Of a stretch of 64,000 bases of DNA, positions 11,407 to 21,960 are shown in pieces. The stretch lies in NCBI GenBank assembly GCA_020736575.1, contig JAGPYM010000005.1, positions 1,116,001-1,180,000 of the forward strand, in the 5' to 3' direction. The notes beneath the pieces are model-generated. The model was not told the origin of the DNA. It searched no databases and saw only the letters and a list, made by a program, of their open reading frames with translations. The position numbers and the translations under genes were made by a program. Positions within the stretch are counted from its first letter, which is position 1, and each line of letters starts with the position of its first letter. Origin of the DNA: Thelonectria olida (Eukaryota > Ascomycota > Sordariomycetes > Hypocreales > Nectriaceae).

Positions 11407-13120
11407 TCAAGCATTACCCTGAATCGAGGCCAATGCCACGGCAGCGCCCATTAGGGAGCTCTCCTTGGCCCCCACGAGCTGAACATTTCGAGAACCATTT
11501 TCGTTCTTGTGCGTGGCGACCAGACCGTCCAAATATTGCTGGCAACTCTGCAGATATCCTGGGTAGTTCTCAATCACGCTGCCATTGAACGCGACCGTCG
11601 TCTGCTCTAAGTCTCTGTCTGCTACAGCTTGTGACCGCAAGGGTGATGATTCAGGAAGAGCCTCGACAAACTCAACCTGGGCATCAGCCCTCAGCTTCCA
11701 GAAAGCGTAGACAGAGGTAGCAACCAGAGCGCTTGACCGCATTGACACGAAGGATGCCAGTTGTCGGAGAAATGAGAGATCGGAGAGAGTCGGGGTGTGA
11801 GGTGATGGATGACGGACGGAGAATTCCCTGCGCGCATCCTCAAACTCGGCACTGGTATCGCTATGATGCGTCAGCACCCGAATATCAAGGTTACTGGAAG
11901 TCGAGGAACTATACCTTTCAACCATGGACAGAGTCTCGGTTGCCAATGAATACGGCTTCTTGAGCGAGGGAGGCACCACACCCCCAAAGACACCGGTCGA
12001 CTCGATGCCTTCGATGAGGATCAATCTGCAAATCTCCCCCAAATACATGCCGCTTACAAGAAGCTCCAAGGGTTGAAAGTCCGGTCGGGCATGGCCTTCA
12101 CGCAGTTGCTGATCCCATCTCGTTAATGGTAGAATGCCGCCTCCAAACATGCTAATCTCGGAATTCACGATGAGGTGAGTCCAGTCTGCTGGTCGTTGCC
12201 CAAGTTTATGCTTGCCAATCGTGAGGACAGGGAGGTAGGCAGCGATATTGACGCCGGTGCCGAGAATCAGGCCAAAGCGCGTTGATGTATGCGAGTACGA
12301 CTCTGACAACAAACAGGCGCTGGAGTCGTTGACAATTGCCCGAAGCTCTACGTTGAGACCCTGTTTGCCACATGCTGTTTCGATAACCTGCCCTAAATCT
12401 TCATCCATTAATCCCTTGTTCGCCATGAAGCCCTTGCCCATGGCGGAAATCTTTCCTCCTTTTAGGGAGGTTTGTCTGATGATTGTCAGCCTTGCTTAAG
12501 CCAGATGGACTTGGGGGAGATGCTTACTCAATGGGAAAACTCCAAGCCATCGACATCAAGAGTGGTTGCTCAGAGCTGTTCAAATGCTCATACTGCTCAG
12601 CAAGAGTTTCCTTAATCCTTCCCGCCATCCAATCAAAAAACGCCATGCCTTCCAGACTCTTAATCGCGGGGGTGATGGCAAAGTTTCGTATGCTGACAAT
12701 CCCACTCTCTTCGCCGACCTTTGGCATACGTCCTCGAAGTTCCACCAGTGCCACGCGTAGGGTAGAACCGCCAACATCCAGTGCTAGGTAATGCCCTCGC
12801 TCGTTTCCATTTGGTAGTTGGTGGCTGTAGGATGGGAGCATAGCTTCCGTGCTCGTCTGTAGACGCTCGGCATATTGCTTCCTCAAGTCACGGGCCAGCT
12901 GTTGAAGGCCATGTTGACTGACGGGGTCGAGGAGGAGAGCTTCAGCCTCTTTGAGAAAGTCTTGCGTGGAGCGACGAGATGGTGTTGCACTCGGATCTTT
13001 GGCGTCAGCGGGGATTGCTATTGATGCTGTCCAGTAAGCTAAGATGGCTTGAATCAATGATTTGCCTCGGAGCAAGCTTTTGAGGATGGCAGCGACGAAC
13101 TGCTTCTTAAAGGTCGCCAT
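11407..13120 (-). CDS. hxk3: Hexokinase-like N-acetylglucosamine kinase
   Basis: It is predicted to phosphorylate GlcNAc to GlcNAc-6-phosphate, the first catabolic step. Exons 13120-12528, 12475-11915 and 11860-11407 give 535 residues. Hexokinase-family landmarks are present but divergent: phosphate-1 motif LALDVGGSTLRV; sugar-binding WSFPIEQ and GKGF; catalytic Asp in IVNDSSACLL; NSEISMFGG; and adenosine-region ILGTGVNIAAY. Canonical glucose hexokinases have a different sugar loop, so GlcNAc specificity is inferred from divergence plus the neighbouring deaminase, deacetylase and RON1-like genes. The second intron (11861-11914) is 54 nt with no stop and would add 18 residues if retained; removal restores the family pattern ESDTSAEF. 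The start at 13120 is preferred because the frame upstream has no other ATG. The symbol follows the Trichoderma reesei cluster as I remember it. Confidence 0.85.
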
Positions 13121-15312
13121 TGTTGGAGCGAGTGAATATACAAAGCGAGAGATGAGGCGAAGGAGCAGAGCAGGATCCGGAGAGGGGAGGTAAATACTAA
13201 AATCCAACGAGGTCTGGTGTAGTCATTCGGGCGAACAAACAAGGTGGGTATCTCACGCCCCCAGGGACCCCAACAGATGCGGATCGGATGGACAGGTACG
13301 GGATGTAGCGTTCGATGGTCAGGTACTTGGCGGCGAAAAAAACAAAGATGCGTTCAAGATGAGACGAGAACTGGCTCAGAGGCAACAAAACAAGACAGGG
13401 CCTAAAGGCGAATCAAGAGGACCTGCCTGACCGGGACAGATGCAAGAAGCAAAAGGAACAACAGAACAGGAGAGCTGATGGGCAAAGGACGTTGCAGGGA
13501 GCCTAGGACCAGGTCTGGTGGCAGTGGCAGTGGCAGTGGCATTGGCATTGGCATCGGATTGGCATGGAGCCGTGGGAATTAGAGTGGGTGGTGCAGTGCG
13601 GTCATGTTGACTTAGTTGTTAGTTGACGACTAGAGCGAGGCGTGAGAAGAGTCGCTGTGTAGACCCAACGTCGCACAGGGCGTCTCTCTCAAACAAGATC
13701 CCAGTCGGGGATAGGGAGATTGGTTGGAGACGAATCTGCAGGAGCCATTCAGGGAGTCAGGGAACGTCCGTGTTCAGTTTTCTTGAAGTCCTGGTGGTGA
13801 AGGAGGCGTCAAAGAGTGAGATGGACGGACTCATGAGGTTGGCGTTGTTGTAACGTTGCGTAGGTGGAGGGGCATGAGCCTGTGAGGTGAGAGCGGGCGA
13901 GTGGACGGTGGGGCCACGAGAGATAGTACGTACCTTGACCCCAGATCAAGGAAGGCGCTGGTTGGCAGGCTGAGTTGGGCATCAGCTTATTCGCCAACGA
14001 AGAAAATGTTAGTACGAATCGCGTCCATCTGCCAATCAAAAGGCGCCCCTGTTGCATTGCGCTTGCCTCCATCGGGTTCAACGTCTTGGCTGTTCCCAGG
14101 CAGGTTTGCCCCGCGCGTGTGAGGTAATGAGGCTCATCTTTCCCTAACTCGACTTGGGCGAAAGTCTCTATCACCTCCATCATCTTTCCCAGGCACAAGC
14201 CACAGCCGTTGAGCGACTCCCATGACGGGGATTTAGCCAGCAATGAATCAATATCAAAGCTTGTTATTATCTTATCATCAAGGGTCCTCAAAATCAAACA
14301 TGCAGACAGTATCAACCCCCACAAAACTGCCGCATTCAACCTGGGCATCGCCCGGGGACACGGACGGTAGGGCCGATTGCCAATGCGGCCTTGGGACTTT
14401 GTTAGACGAGAAGCGGGCTTCCTGTCAAGTGCAACTACCTTATGAAGTGCTCACTGTGATGAGAAATGGGCCCTTTCCCAAGGTTTACGATTCCATTATT
14501 GATTCTGGAAGCACAGAAGTAACCTCAAATGGGGGGTTACACCAAGCGCGCTCGGAGCCGCAAACCGCCCCCGCCTGTCAAGGCAAGACGCATCGTGGCT
14601 CCATCGAGAGCTGTTCACGGTGGAAATGTGAACTAAACAATTCAGGATCAGTGTGTTTCATCGTTCCGAGGACCTATCTCGGACTTCGTACAGTAACTCC
14701 ATTGTTTAGCAGCTGGCGGTCCCCTACCCATGCCTGGGCTTGAATAGCCGTCAAGTTCCCGCGGCACAACACCAAGTGGCAAGTCATATGACCCCGAGCA
14801 ACGTTGGCAGCAATCAAGCACCACATAGGCCCGGAACCATCGGTGGGCAGCCTTTGCTGCCGTACGGTGCGCCTTGGTCCTCCACCAGCGGCACGTTGAA
14901 CATTCGTACCATCCCTCTTGCTGAGTCTACAGTGACGTTCCATCCATCACATCACGATACACTTACACTGACAGTTTTTTTCCACACCGTCCACTCGGAC
15001 AGTACGAATGGCGAGAGCAGAATCGATACACTCGTGGATCGTCGTCATGACGGACGCCACATGTTGTCCCATTATGGGCGGCGTACCACTCATATGCCCT
15101 CTCGTCAAGCTCTTAAGCAGCTCTTCTGTCCTTCCTCCCCCAAATCTCGAGAGATGATTTGAAGTTTCTACACAAGTCTCTCAGCATTCAGTTCTGAAAA
15201 AGCCCTTCAGACCATATTATTCGCATATTCTATCCCACTAGGCCACTTCAATCCAGACACCACCCATCTACACTTACACCTACTCATACCTACACCCCCA
15301 AAGCTTACCATC
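13121..15312. other. Divergent promoter region between GlcNAc kinase and deaminase genes
   Basis: About 2.2 kb separate the two divergent start codons. No supported gene was found. A minus-strand frame at 13809-14348 begins with a hydrophobic, signal-like stretch but shows no domain and is rejected. A hexamer repeat sits at 13519-13554. One CCCACAAAA sequence near 14317 partly matches the NDT80 middle-sporulation element (CRCAAAW core), which could matter because the cluster carries an NDT80-like regulator. Confidence 0.4.
13519..13554. repeat. Hexanucleotide tandem repeat TGGCAG/TGGCAT
   Basis: Three TGGCAG units are followed by three TGGCAT units, about 400 bp upstream of the GlcNAc kinase start. 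A related GGCAAT array occurs in the leader of the GH31 gene at 36584-36613. Confidence 0.8.
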
Positions 15313-16505
15313 ATGCGTCTGATCATCAGGGACGATGAGCATGCTGCAAGCATGTATGTTGCCAACTATGTGGTTGGCCGCATCAAGGCATTCAAGCCCA
15401 CTGCAGAGCACCCATTCATCCTAGGCCTCCCCACGGGATCCAGTCCTCTTGGTGTCTATAAGCTTCTCGTGAACAAGTACAAAGCCGGCGAAGTAAGCAA
15501 ATATCACCCCATTCCTCAGATGTAACCAATAGATTCCTAACAGGGACTCGCCTAGATCTCCTTCGAGAATGTCGTAACCTTCAACATGGACGAATACGTT
15601 GGACTCCCCCGGGATGACCCCAACTCTTACCACTCCTTCATATTTAAAGAGTTCCTCTCCCACGTCAACATTCACCCATCAAACGTGCACATCCTCGATG
15701 GTAATGCTGCGAATCTTGAAGCAGAGTGCAGTGCATACGAAGATGCAATCAAGGCTGTCGGTGGTATCGATCTGTTCCTAGCAGGCATTGGCGATGATGG
15801 CCACATTGCTTTCAACGAGCCTGGGTCAAGTCTCGCCAGCCGCACTCGGGTCAAGACGTTGGCCTATGACACAATCTTGGCCAACTCGCGCTTCTTTGGC
15901 GGCGATTTGAACAAGGTCCCAAGAATGGCCCTGACCGTTGGTGTCCAGACCGTTCTCGAGGCGCGAGAAGTTGTCGTCATCATTTTGGGAGCGCGCAAGT
16001 CGCTTGCGCTGCAGAAGTGCATCGAGCAGGGGGTCAACCACATGTGGACTCTCTCTTCGTTGCAACTCCACCCTCATCCCATGCTCGTCGTCGACGAAGA
16101 TGCGACTCTCGAGCTCCAGGTCAAAACGGTCAAGGTAAGCTCACACAGCATCCCTGTCATTTTGAGGGCTCTACTAACTGATCCCATCAGTACTTCAAGA
16201 GTATCGAGAAGGTCGCCCTTGAGCAAGGCTTCGAACAGATCCTTCCCTCTAAAGTTCGCACTGGCAACGTTGAGGTCCCTGAAACCAAAATCCAAAAGGT
16301 CTCATCACCCACTCTCGTTTCGCCTGAGCCTATTGCTTCGCATCTCCTACGTGCGGAACCTGCAAGCGGACACACTTCGCGCTCTGCGTCGCCAGACCTC
16401 GTGCCTGACCGGATGGCGTCGAGAATCCCCGAACCCAACCTCAACCGTAGATTGACCCCAAACCCGGAGCAGCAGATGCTTAGGGTAAATGCTGTTGGAG
16501 CCTAA
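15313..16505 (+). CDS. dam1: Glucosamine-6-phosphate deaminase (isomerase)
   Basis: It converts glucosamine-6-phosphate to fructose-6-phosphate and ammonium, the last step of GlcNAc catabolism. Exons 15313-15492, 15556-16134 and 16191-16505 give 357 residues. NagB-family motifs are clear: GLPTGSSPLGVYK for phosphate binding, FNMDEYVGLPRDDPNSYHSF, LDGNA, and the active-site GIGDDGHIAFNEPGSS. The protein is longer than bacterial NagB (about 266) because of a C-terminal extension of about 80 residues rich in Ser, Pro and Arg (from about PETKIQK onward), seen in fungal homologues. The first intron acceptor was taken at CCTAG (15555), since the earlier AG would insert extra residues before ISFENVV. 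It is divergent from the kinase gene and convergent with the RON1-like gene. Confidence 0.95.
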
Positions 16506-17070
16506 GGTCGCCTTTCTGACGGAGAATTCGGAACCAGAGACACAGCTGTCTTATCCAACCGCTTTTGACGTGTTGAATCCAATGGACAAGATTGTAAAGT
16601 AGGGTTAGAGGAGAGACTAAAATAAGCCACTCACTAGATGTTCGACAGAATTCGATGAGACAATAATAGAATGGCCTACGTAGAGGGGAAAATATTTACA
16701 TGCCTTGTTTAATGCTATGGCAGGCAGGTAGAGGGTAGCTTCAATTTGGTTGGCGTTGCGGGGGGAGGCATTGAAACGGAAGATGTGTATCAATCGACAT
16801 AATATTTCTTATGCGAAGTCTACGAGAGACATGTACCAATCAACCCAAATATTTCTTATGCGAAGTTCTAGGGTATATGACCACCATCCCAATCCTTACA
16901 TACATGCCTGACCATGGACTAATTTCCCCTGAGTGTCCTAAAGATGACTTGCGCTTCCTTTACCAATACACTGAGACCAATTTCTTAATTGGAACGCTGG
17001 ACGATGATATACAAAGAATGGTACTCCAAGAATCCGGTTTCGTGAATCATTATCAATCGCTAGTACACCA
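16506..17070. other. Convergent intergenic region, deaminase and RON1-like genes
   Basis: It holds the two facing 3' ends and no supported gene. A 19-nt duplication lies at 16801-16866. Confidence 0.4.
16791..16866. repeat. Short imperfect direct repeat, 47-bp offset
   Basis: Units 16791-16819 and 16837-16866 share an identical 19-nt end (AATATTTCTTATGCGAAGT) and similar starts (CAATCGAC and CAATCAAC). It lies in the shared 3' region and looks like a small local duplication. Confidence 0.75.
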
Positions 17071-18753
17071 TCAGTCGGCTGCAAAATAGCGTTTGGCCTT
17101 GCTCCTCAGTTGCTGATCCTTTGTCTCAGATGGGACAATGGTATGGTGCACGACATGCGGCCGATAAACGGCATCGACAGGAGGCACCCTACTAGCAGTT
17201 AGATGACGCATTCACAATCCAAAGAAAATCTGGGCCTTACCAATCATCAACTGTGAGGGGGAAGTATTCGTAGAGTGGATCTGCATCCTCAGAGGGGCTA
17301 TTCTCTGAATGTTGGCCAACCATAGGAACTCCCTTCCCAGGTTGGGGACTTTGAAGATCAGAACTTGATCTGTTGGGGCTTCTCTCATCTTCTGAAAGCG
17401 AGAGATTGATCGGAAGAGAGGTGCTATGACGTGGTGCGTGCTTGGCCTGCTTGCTCGAGTTGCTTTGTCCGGTCCATTGGGGAACCGGTGGTGGTTTCGG
17501 CATGATCGGGGAGAGAGCCGCTCTTTTGGCTGAGGGCTGAGGGCTCGGGGTTGTTTGCCAGTCATTTTGCTATTAGGTCATTAGCATGATTGCTGTCATT
17601 CATGGTCGTCGGAAGACTTACTTGGATATTGGTGGCCGATGAATAGTTCTGTGCAAATACCTGAGAGCTCTCTCGCTCAAACCGGTGGTTGGAGGTTTCA
17701 GTTGATGTAGTGTTTCTCCTCTCCAGCCGACTTGGGGCTGGGAGTGGTAGTTGGACATTATTCCTGCCGTCGAAATTTCTAGGACTACGGCCTCGAACAA
17801 TGACCGGGCCGGACTGGATCTCAGCGATTTTGACGAGGTCTCCATTCTGAGATTTGCCATGCAGGCCAATTCTCACGACGAAATGTTGCTGTAGACCTTT
17901 TCGTCGACCATTGTTTGCAGTGGCGTGCTTGAACTGGAGCCGCTTCCATGCCACAGGAAGAGAAACACGATTGGCGTCAATCTCGTGGCCAGAGGTGAGA
18001 TCCAGAGTAATAATTGGGGGCGGCCCGATACTTTTGTTTTCGTCGGCGGCCTGTGCAGGAGTCTTCCAGGGAATCGATATAATCTCGGCAACCTTACCTT
18101 CATTTGACTCGGTAGCTGTGATAGTTGCGACCAATTCAAAAATCGGAATTTGGGCGCCTTGGTCATCTAAGATGTGGGAGACAATCCGAGGTAGAGTGAT
18201 GGTACCGGCACATTGCCATAAATTGCGCCGGTAACAAGTCAGCTCGAGGGGCCGTCCCGTCGTTTCGCCGCCAAACACGTCTTCGGCGACAAAGAACATG
18301 CCGTATAATTCTCCGGTCATGGGGGTTTCGATGAGCTGACCGCTGCCGTTCAAGACACTCGCAGAAGAAACGGTGGGAGAGAAGCCAAGAAGCTTATTGT
18401 CGAGCTCTTGAGGTGGGGATTCCTCGTGAAGAGCATCTTGACGTGGCGGGGGATCAAATTGGCGCGAGGAAGTTGAAAAGGGATCTACATATATGTTCGG
18501 TAGGGCATCCATTTCGTACCCAGGCCCAGGCGTGAAGGACTGCAAGGGCATGTTCGACACTGCATTTTCACTTGAAGATGTCAGCATTAGGAGGTGGGAG
18601 ATTGCGCTTGGGCGGGGGCATCACATACAACAACGAGTCGTCGAAAGCCAACTCAGGGTCAAAGACCTGGGATTGCCCTGTTCCGAAGTCCATAATCATG
18701 AGGTCGTTGGGAGAGGCGCCAGAAGGCCCCGGCATCGCGTTGAAGTTGGCCAT
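17071..18753 (-). CDS. ron1: NDT80/PhoG-like transcription factor, RON1 type
   Basis: It is predicted to be the nuclear, p53-like (Ig-fold) regulator of the surrounding GlcNAc genes. Exons 18753-18629, 18570-17622, 17569-17241 and 17188-17071 give 506 residues. The N-terminal third is a low-complexity region. The NDT80-type DNA-binding domain spans about residues 100-290, with recognisable GELYGMFFVAEDVFGG, LTCYRRNLWQ, VSLPVAWKRLQFKHATANNGRRKG and HFVVRIGL-like segments and the basic GRSPRNFDGR after it. The C-terminal part is Ser/Pro-rich. In Trichoderma reesei an Ndt80-like factor named RON1 in the GlcNAc cluster controls GlcNAc catabolism (Kappel and colleagues, from memory); the position here between deaminase and deacetylase genes matches. 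The last intron acceptor (TAG at 17189) was chosen for frame. Short upstream reading frames precede the start. Confidence 0.9.
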
Positions 18754-19660
18754 GGCATTGTTCAGCGGCTTGTCATCGCTTCATTGGATCAGGCGCGCTG
18801 CGTGAGATCGGCGGCCCAATGAGCAGCAGGGGAGTATCCGAGAGACGCGAGTGTATCGTTGTGGTATTGATGTCGATAGAATTCGATATAGCACTGTTGG
18901 TGCCCCGGTCGGGGGATTGGGAACGAAGCTACCGAGGCGACGGGTTGCGCTGGAAGTTGCCGGAGTCGATCGATTTCGATAGAGGCGCAAGTTCAGGATG
19001 GAAGGCGGCGGAGAGGCGGAGGAGTGGAGGAGGCGCTCCTGGCCCAGCGAGTGAGCGAGTGTGGAGGAGGTGGCTCTCCCGGGTACCCACTGGGCTGTCC
19101 TCTCATCAGCCATGGCCCTATCAGTGGCTTCAGTGGACAGGTGTGGCGTCCATTGGCTGCAGGGCTGCTGCAAGACCACCTGCGGAACATGGCTAGAACC
19201 AATTAGCAAGGCAGTCACAATCCACCGGCACTAGAGGAAGGAGCGGACGGGGCCCGGGGGACGGTCTGGAGGCTTCCGTTGGCTTTGGTTGTAATTTCGG
19301 GATCTGCAACTGCTACTGCAACGGCTCTTTTTTCATTGTCAGATGGATATTTTCAGTCTCTTTATGTTGATCAACTAACTTCTCTAGAGTTCATTTTTTG
19401 CTGGTCTACCGAAAACACCAGACGCCGTGAACACCGAGATATGGAAACCTATGGACCACCTCTGGTCTAGAACACAACTAACCCTGAGCCCTAACCACCT
19501 CTACCTACATACGCCATCGAATCAACCAATCTCTGTTTCTATCCAAAGAACTTCCAACTCTAATTTTAAACCTACGCTCGTCTTTCAATTTGACTCTACT
19601 GGTAATCCATCCTCTGTCTTTGTTCTATGCCTCTCTCAACACCCCTTACAGGCTTCTCGG
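18754..19660. other. RON1-like gene promoter/leader and deacetylase 3' end
   Basis: No supported protein gene. A 145-codon frame at 18781-19218 (minus) lies directly in frame with the RON1-like start but is closed by TGA at 18781-18783 and begins without ATG; I regard it as leader sequence. Confidence 0.4.
18773..18784 (-). promoter_or_regulatory. Minimal upstream ORF before RON1-like start
   Basis: ATG AAG CGA TGA (Met-Lys-Arg-stop) ends 19 nt before the main ATG at 18753. A second out-of-frame ATG begins 4 nt before the main start and opens a frame that overlaps the coding region for about 20 codons. Both would lower initiation at the main start, so translational control is possible. This assumes transcription starts upstream of 18784. 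Confidence 0.4.
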
Positions 19661-21145
19661 TTACATCCCCGTCTTCACATGACTCTCGTCTTCGGCCCGA
19701 AAGACTCGCCTGCCAAACTTCCACACCTCGTCCAACACAAGCCGATGCAAGCCTCCTGTGTCCTCTTCTGACAGCACCACCAAATCGGCATCCGCCCCCG
19801 CGTCCAAGGTGCCCTTGACCCCTTGGAGCCCCAACATGGCCGCCGGGGTCGAGGTCACAGCCCCGAGTGCCTGGGGAACTGTGGCTCCGGTCCACTGCAT
19901 AAAGTTGTTGACGCACTCGAGCAGTGTGATAGAGCTGCGAGGTGTGTGTTAGTCCATCGTCTTACAACATTACGCGGGCCTTGCCCCTGTGCAACTACTT
20001 ACCTTCCGGCAATTGTCTCTGAGCCTTCAAGAAGCAGCTTGGGGCCCTTCTTGACAATGTTGCATGTGTGCTCACCGTTGGTCCACGGGTACGCCCCGTC
20101 CGGGAGACCAACTAGGTGCATTGCATCTGTGACGAGGATGAACCCGTCTGGATGCGCATTGTAGGCGATTTTGATGGTCGTGGGGTGCAAGTGAATACCG
20201 TCCGAAATGATACCAAAGTAAGGCCTTGGCAGACTCTCTGAAGTGCCGAGAACACCAAAGATGCCAGGGTTTCGGTGATGCAGGGGTCGCATGGCGTTGA
20301 ACAGGTGAGTAATCATGGTAGCACCCATTCCGACCGCCTGGGAAGCCTCCTCATAGGTTGCTTCCGAATGACCGATGGAGTAGATGATGCCTCTGGCCCT
20401 CAATTCGGGGATGAGATTCATCATCTCGCCTTGCTCAGGAGCGGCAGTGATGACCTTGATGGGCAAATGTCCATTCTCGGACGGAATCATATTTTCGAGC
20501 CCGTAGCATCTCTCGAGATCCTTGATAGTCTCGGCCTTCATCAGGACGTCGACGTTGTGGACTCCGTTCTTGGTGGGGCTGAGAAACGGGCCCTCGCAAT
20601 GAGCTCCGAGCGATTCGGCCCCGTCGTCGGCCCTCCTTAGCTCTCCGGACGGACCCAGATACGGAAGTGTCTACCGGTAGGCGCCGTTCGTTAGTCTCAT
20701 GCACCATGTACATGTACCCCGCAGATCAAGCTATCGAGCTGTCAGGGATTTGGGGAGCCCTTACCTTCTGATACATCTCTGGACGTTGGCTTGTGATTGT
20801 CGGAATGTAGCTTGTCACCCCGGTTTGGACTAGGAGGTGGTTGACCTGCTGCAGCTTCTTTCCATATTCCGTCATGTCGTCAAGGAGCGTCGAGAAGTTG
20901 AAGCCAAAGGCCCCATTCAGCTGGCACTCGATCAGGCCAGGCGCGACGATGCGTCCGCCAAGATCAATAGTCTTGTCGGGTAGGGATAGCTCATCGTAGA
21001 AGGAAGACTGGCTGTCAATGATCTTACCAGTGTCCGAGCTGACCCAAACATCTCCCGCAATGAGGGCCGCCCCCTTGAGCAGGCGGCAGTTGGTAAATTT
21101 GGTGAGCCCGCTCCTGGCTCGAGTCGGGGAGACGGCGCTAGGCAT
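19661..21145 (-). CDS. dac1: N-acetylglucosamine-6-phosphate deacetylase
   Basis: It removes acetate from GlcNAc-6-phosphate to give GlcN-6-phosphate, between the kinase and the deaminase. Exons 21145-20765, 20670-20003 and 19934-19661 give 440 residues. NagA/amidohydrolase motifs are present: HCEGPFLSPTKNG with the metal-binding Glu; GHSEAT and THLFNAMRPLHHR with metal/substrate His residues; and the catalytic Asp in ILVTDAM. The C-terminal PAAMLGL...GADADLVVL block is typical of amidohydrolases. The first-shell HLEGP motif has Cys in place of Leu, which is not expected to matter. It is divergent from the GH3-GNAT gene across a promoter of about 0.8 kb. Confidence 0.95.
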
Positions 21146-21960
21146 GTTTGCAAAGGCGCCAGAGATTCAGTAAGAAATGGTTTTGATTCTGGTCGCAGAG
21201 TCCACGATGGGCTCGAGTTTTTCGGTGGTTCCTCTCTGACCAGAATGAAGAATTTCGACTCGAAGGAGGCATACTGGGTACTTTGTAGTCTGAACGGGTA
21301 ACACGGAGGCTAGCAATCGGCAGTCGACAATGAGTCGTGACGCCAACGCGGTGGTATCTCTGGGTCTGCTGTTCACAGTGCCTCATGGTGATTTCTTCGT
21401 CACCATCACCACTTTTTTTGCCACGCCGTTTTCATGGTTCCATGCCACCCGACGGGAAGCGCGTGGGGCGTTCAAACGGCAAGGTCAGATATGTGAACCG
21501 GAAGCCACCTGCCTACTCTCTCGTAGTCGCCTCTGGATGGCCATGGATGGTCCGCGTGGTCCCTTTCTGTTGGGACCATGGATCTGGCGGGCGAATACTA
21601 CAAGAGCCTGGCATTCGTCCATCAGTCCCTGGACCCGATGTTCGTCCTTTCCTGACAGCTTCTGTTAACGTTGGCTTTGCTGTCAACGACGCGACCGATA
21701 ACCGGAGACACCAGTGCTACAGTGCTTTTGACAGCCACCTTTGCTTTTGCCAACAATCCATCGTCAACATCCACAAAGAGAAGCAAGAGAAACCGTCCAT
21801 GTAACGTTAACTCAGCCGCGATCCGTTGCCCATCCACCACCCACCTAGGCAGGCACATCAGACAAGACAGGCCCCACACGAGGACCAACTCCCTCCTCAC
21901 AGCCAATCGTTATTCTCCGTCGCGTCTTACCCGAGGTTCAGGCGATAGCAACTCCCAACC
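21146..21960. other. Divergent promoter, deacetylase and GH3-GNAT genes
   Basis: No supported gene. This compact bidirectional region would be a natural place for shared regulation by the NDT80-like factor; I could not pick out a convincing repeated site by eye. Confidence 0.4.

Noticed and set aside
13809..14348. 179-codon minus-strand frame with a hydrophobic N terminus
   Set aside because: It resembles a secreted protein at the start, but the rest shows no domain, and it lies in the divergent promoter of two cluster genes.
18781..19218. 145-codon frame in phase with the RON1-like gene
   Set aside because: It begins without ATG and is closed by TGA before the main start; no splice pair removes the stop convincingly.
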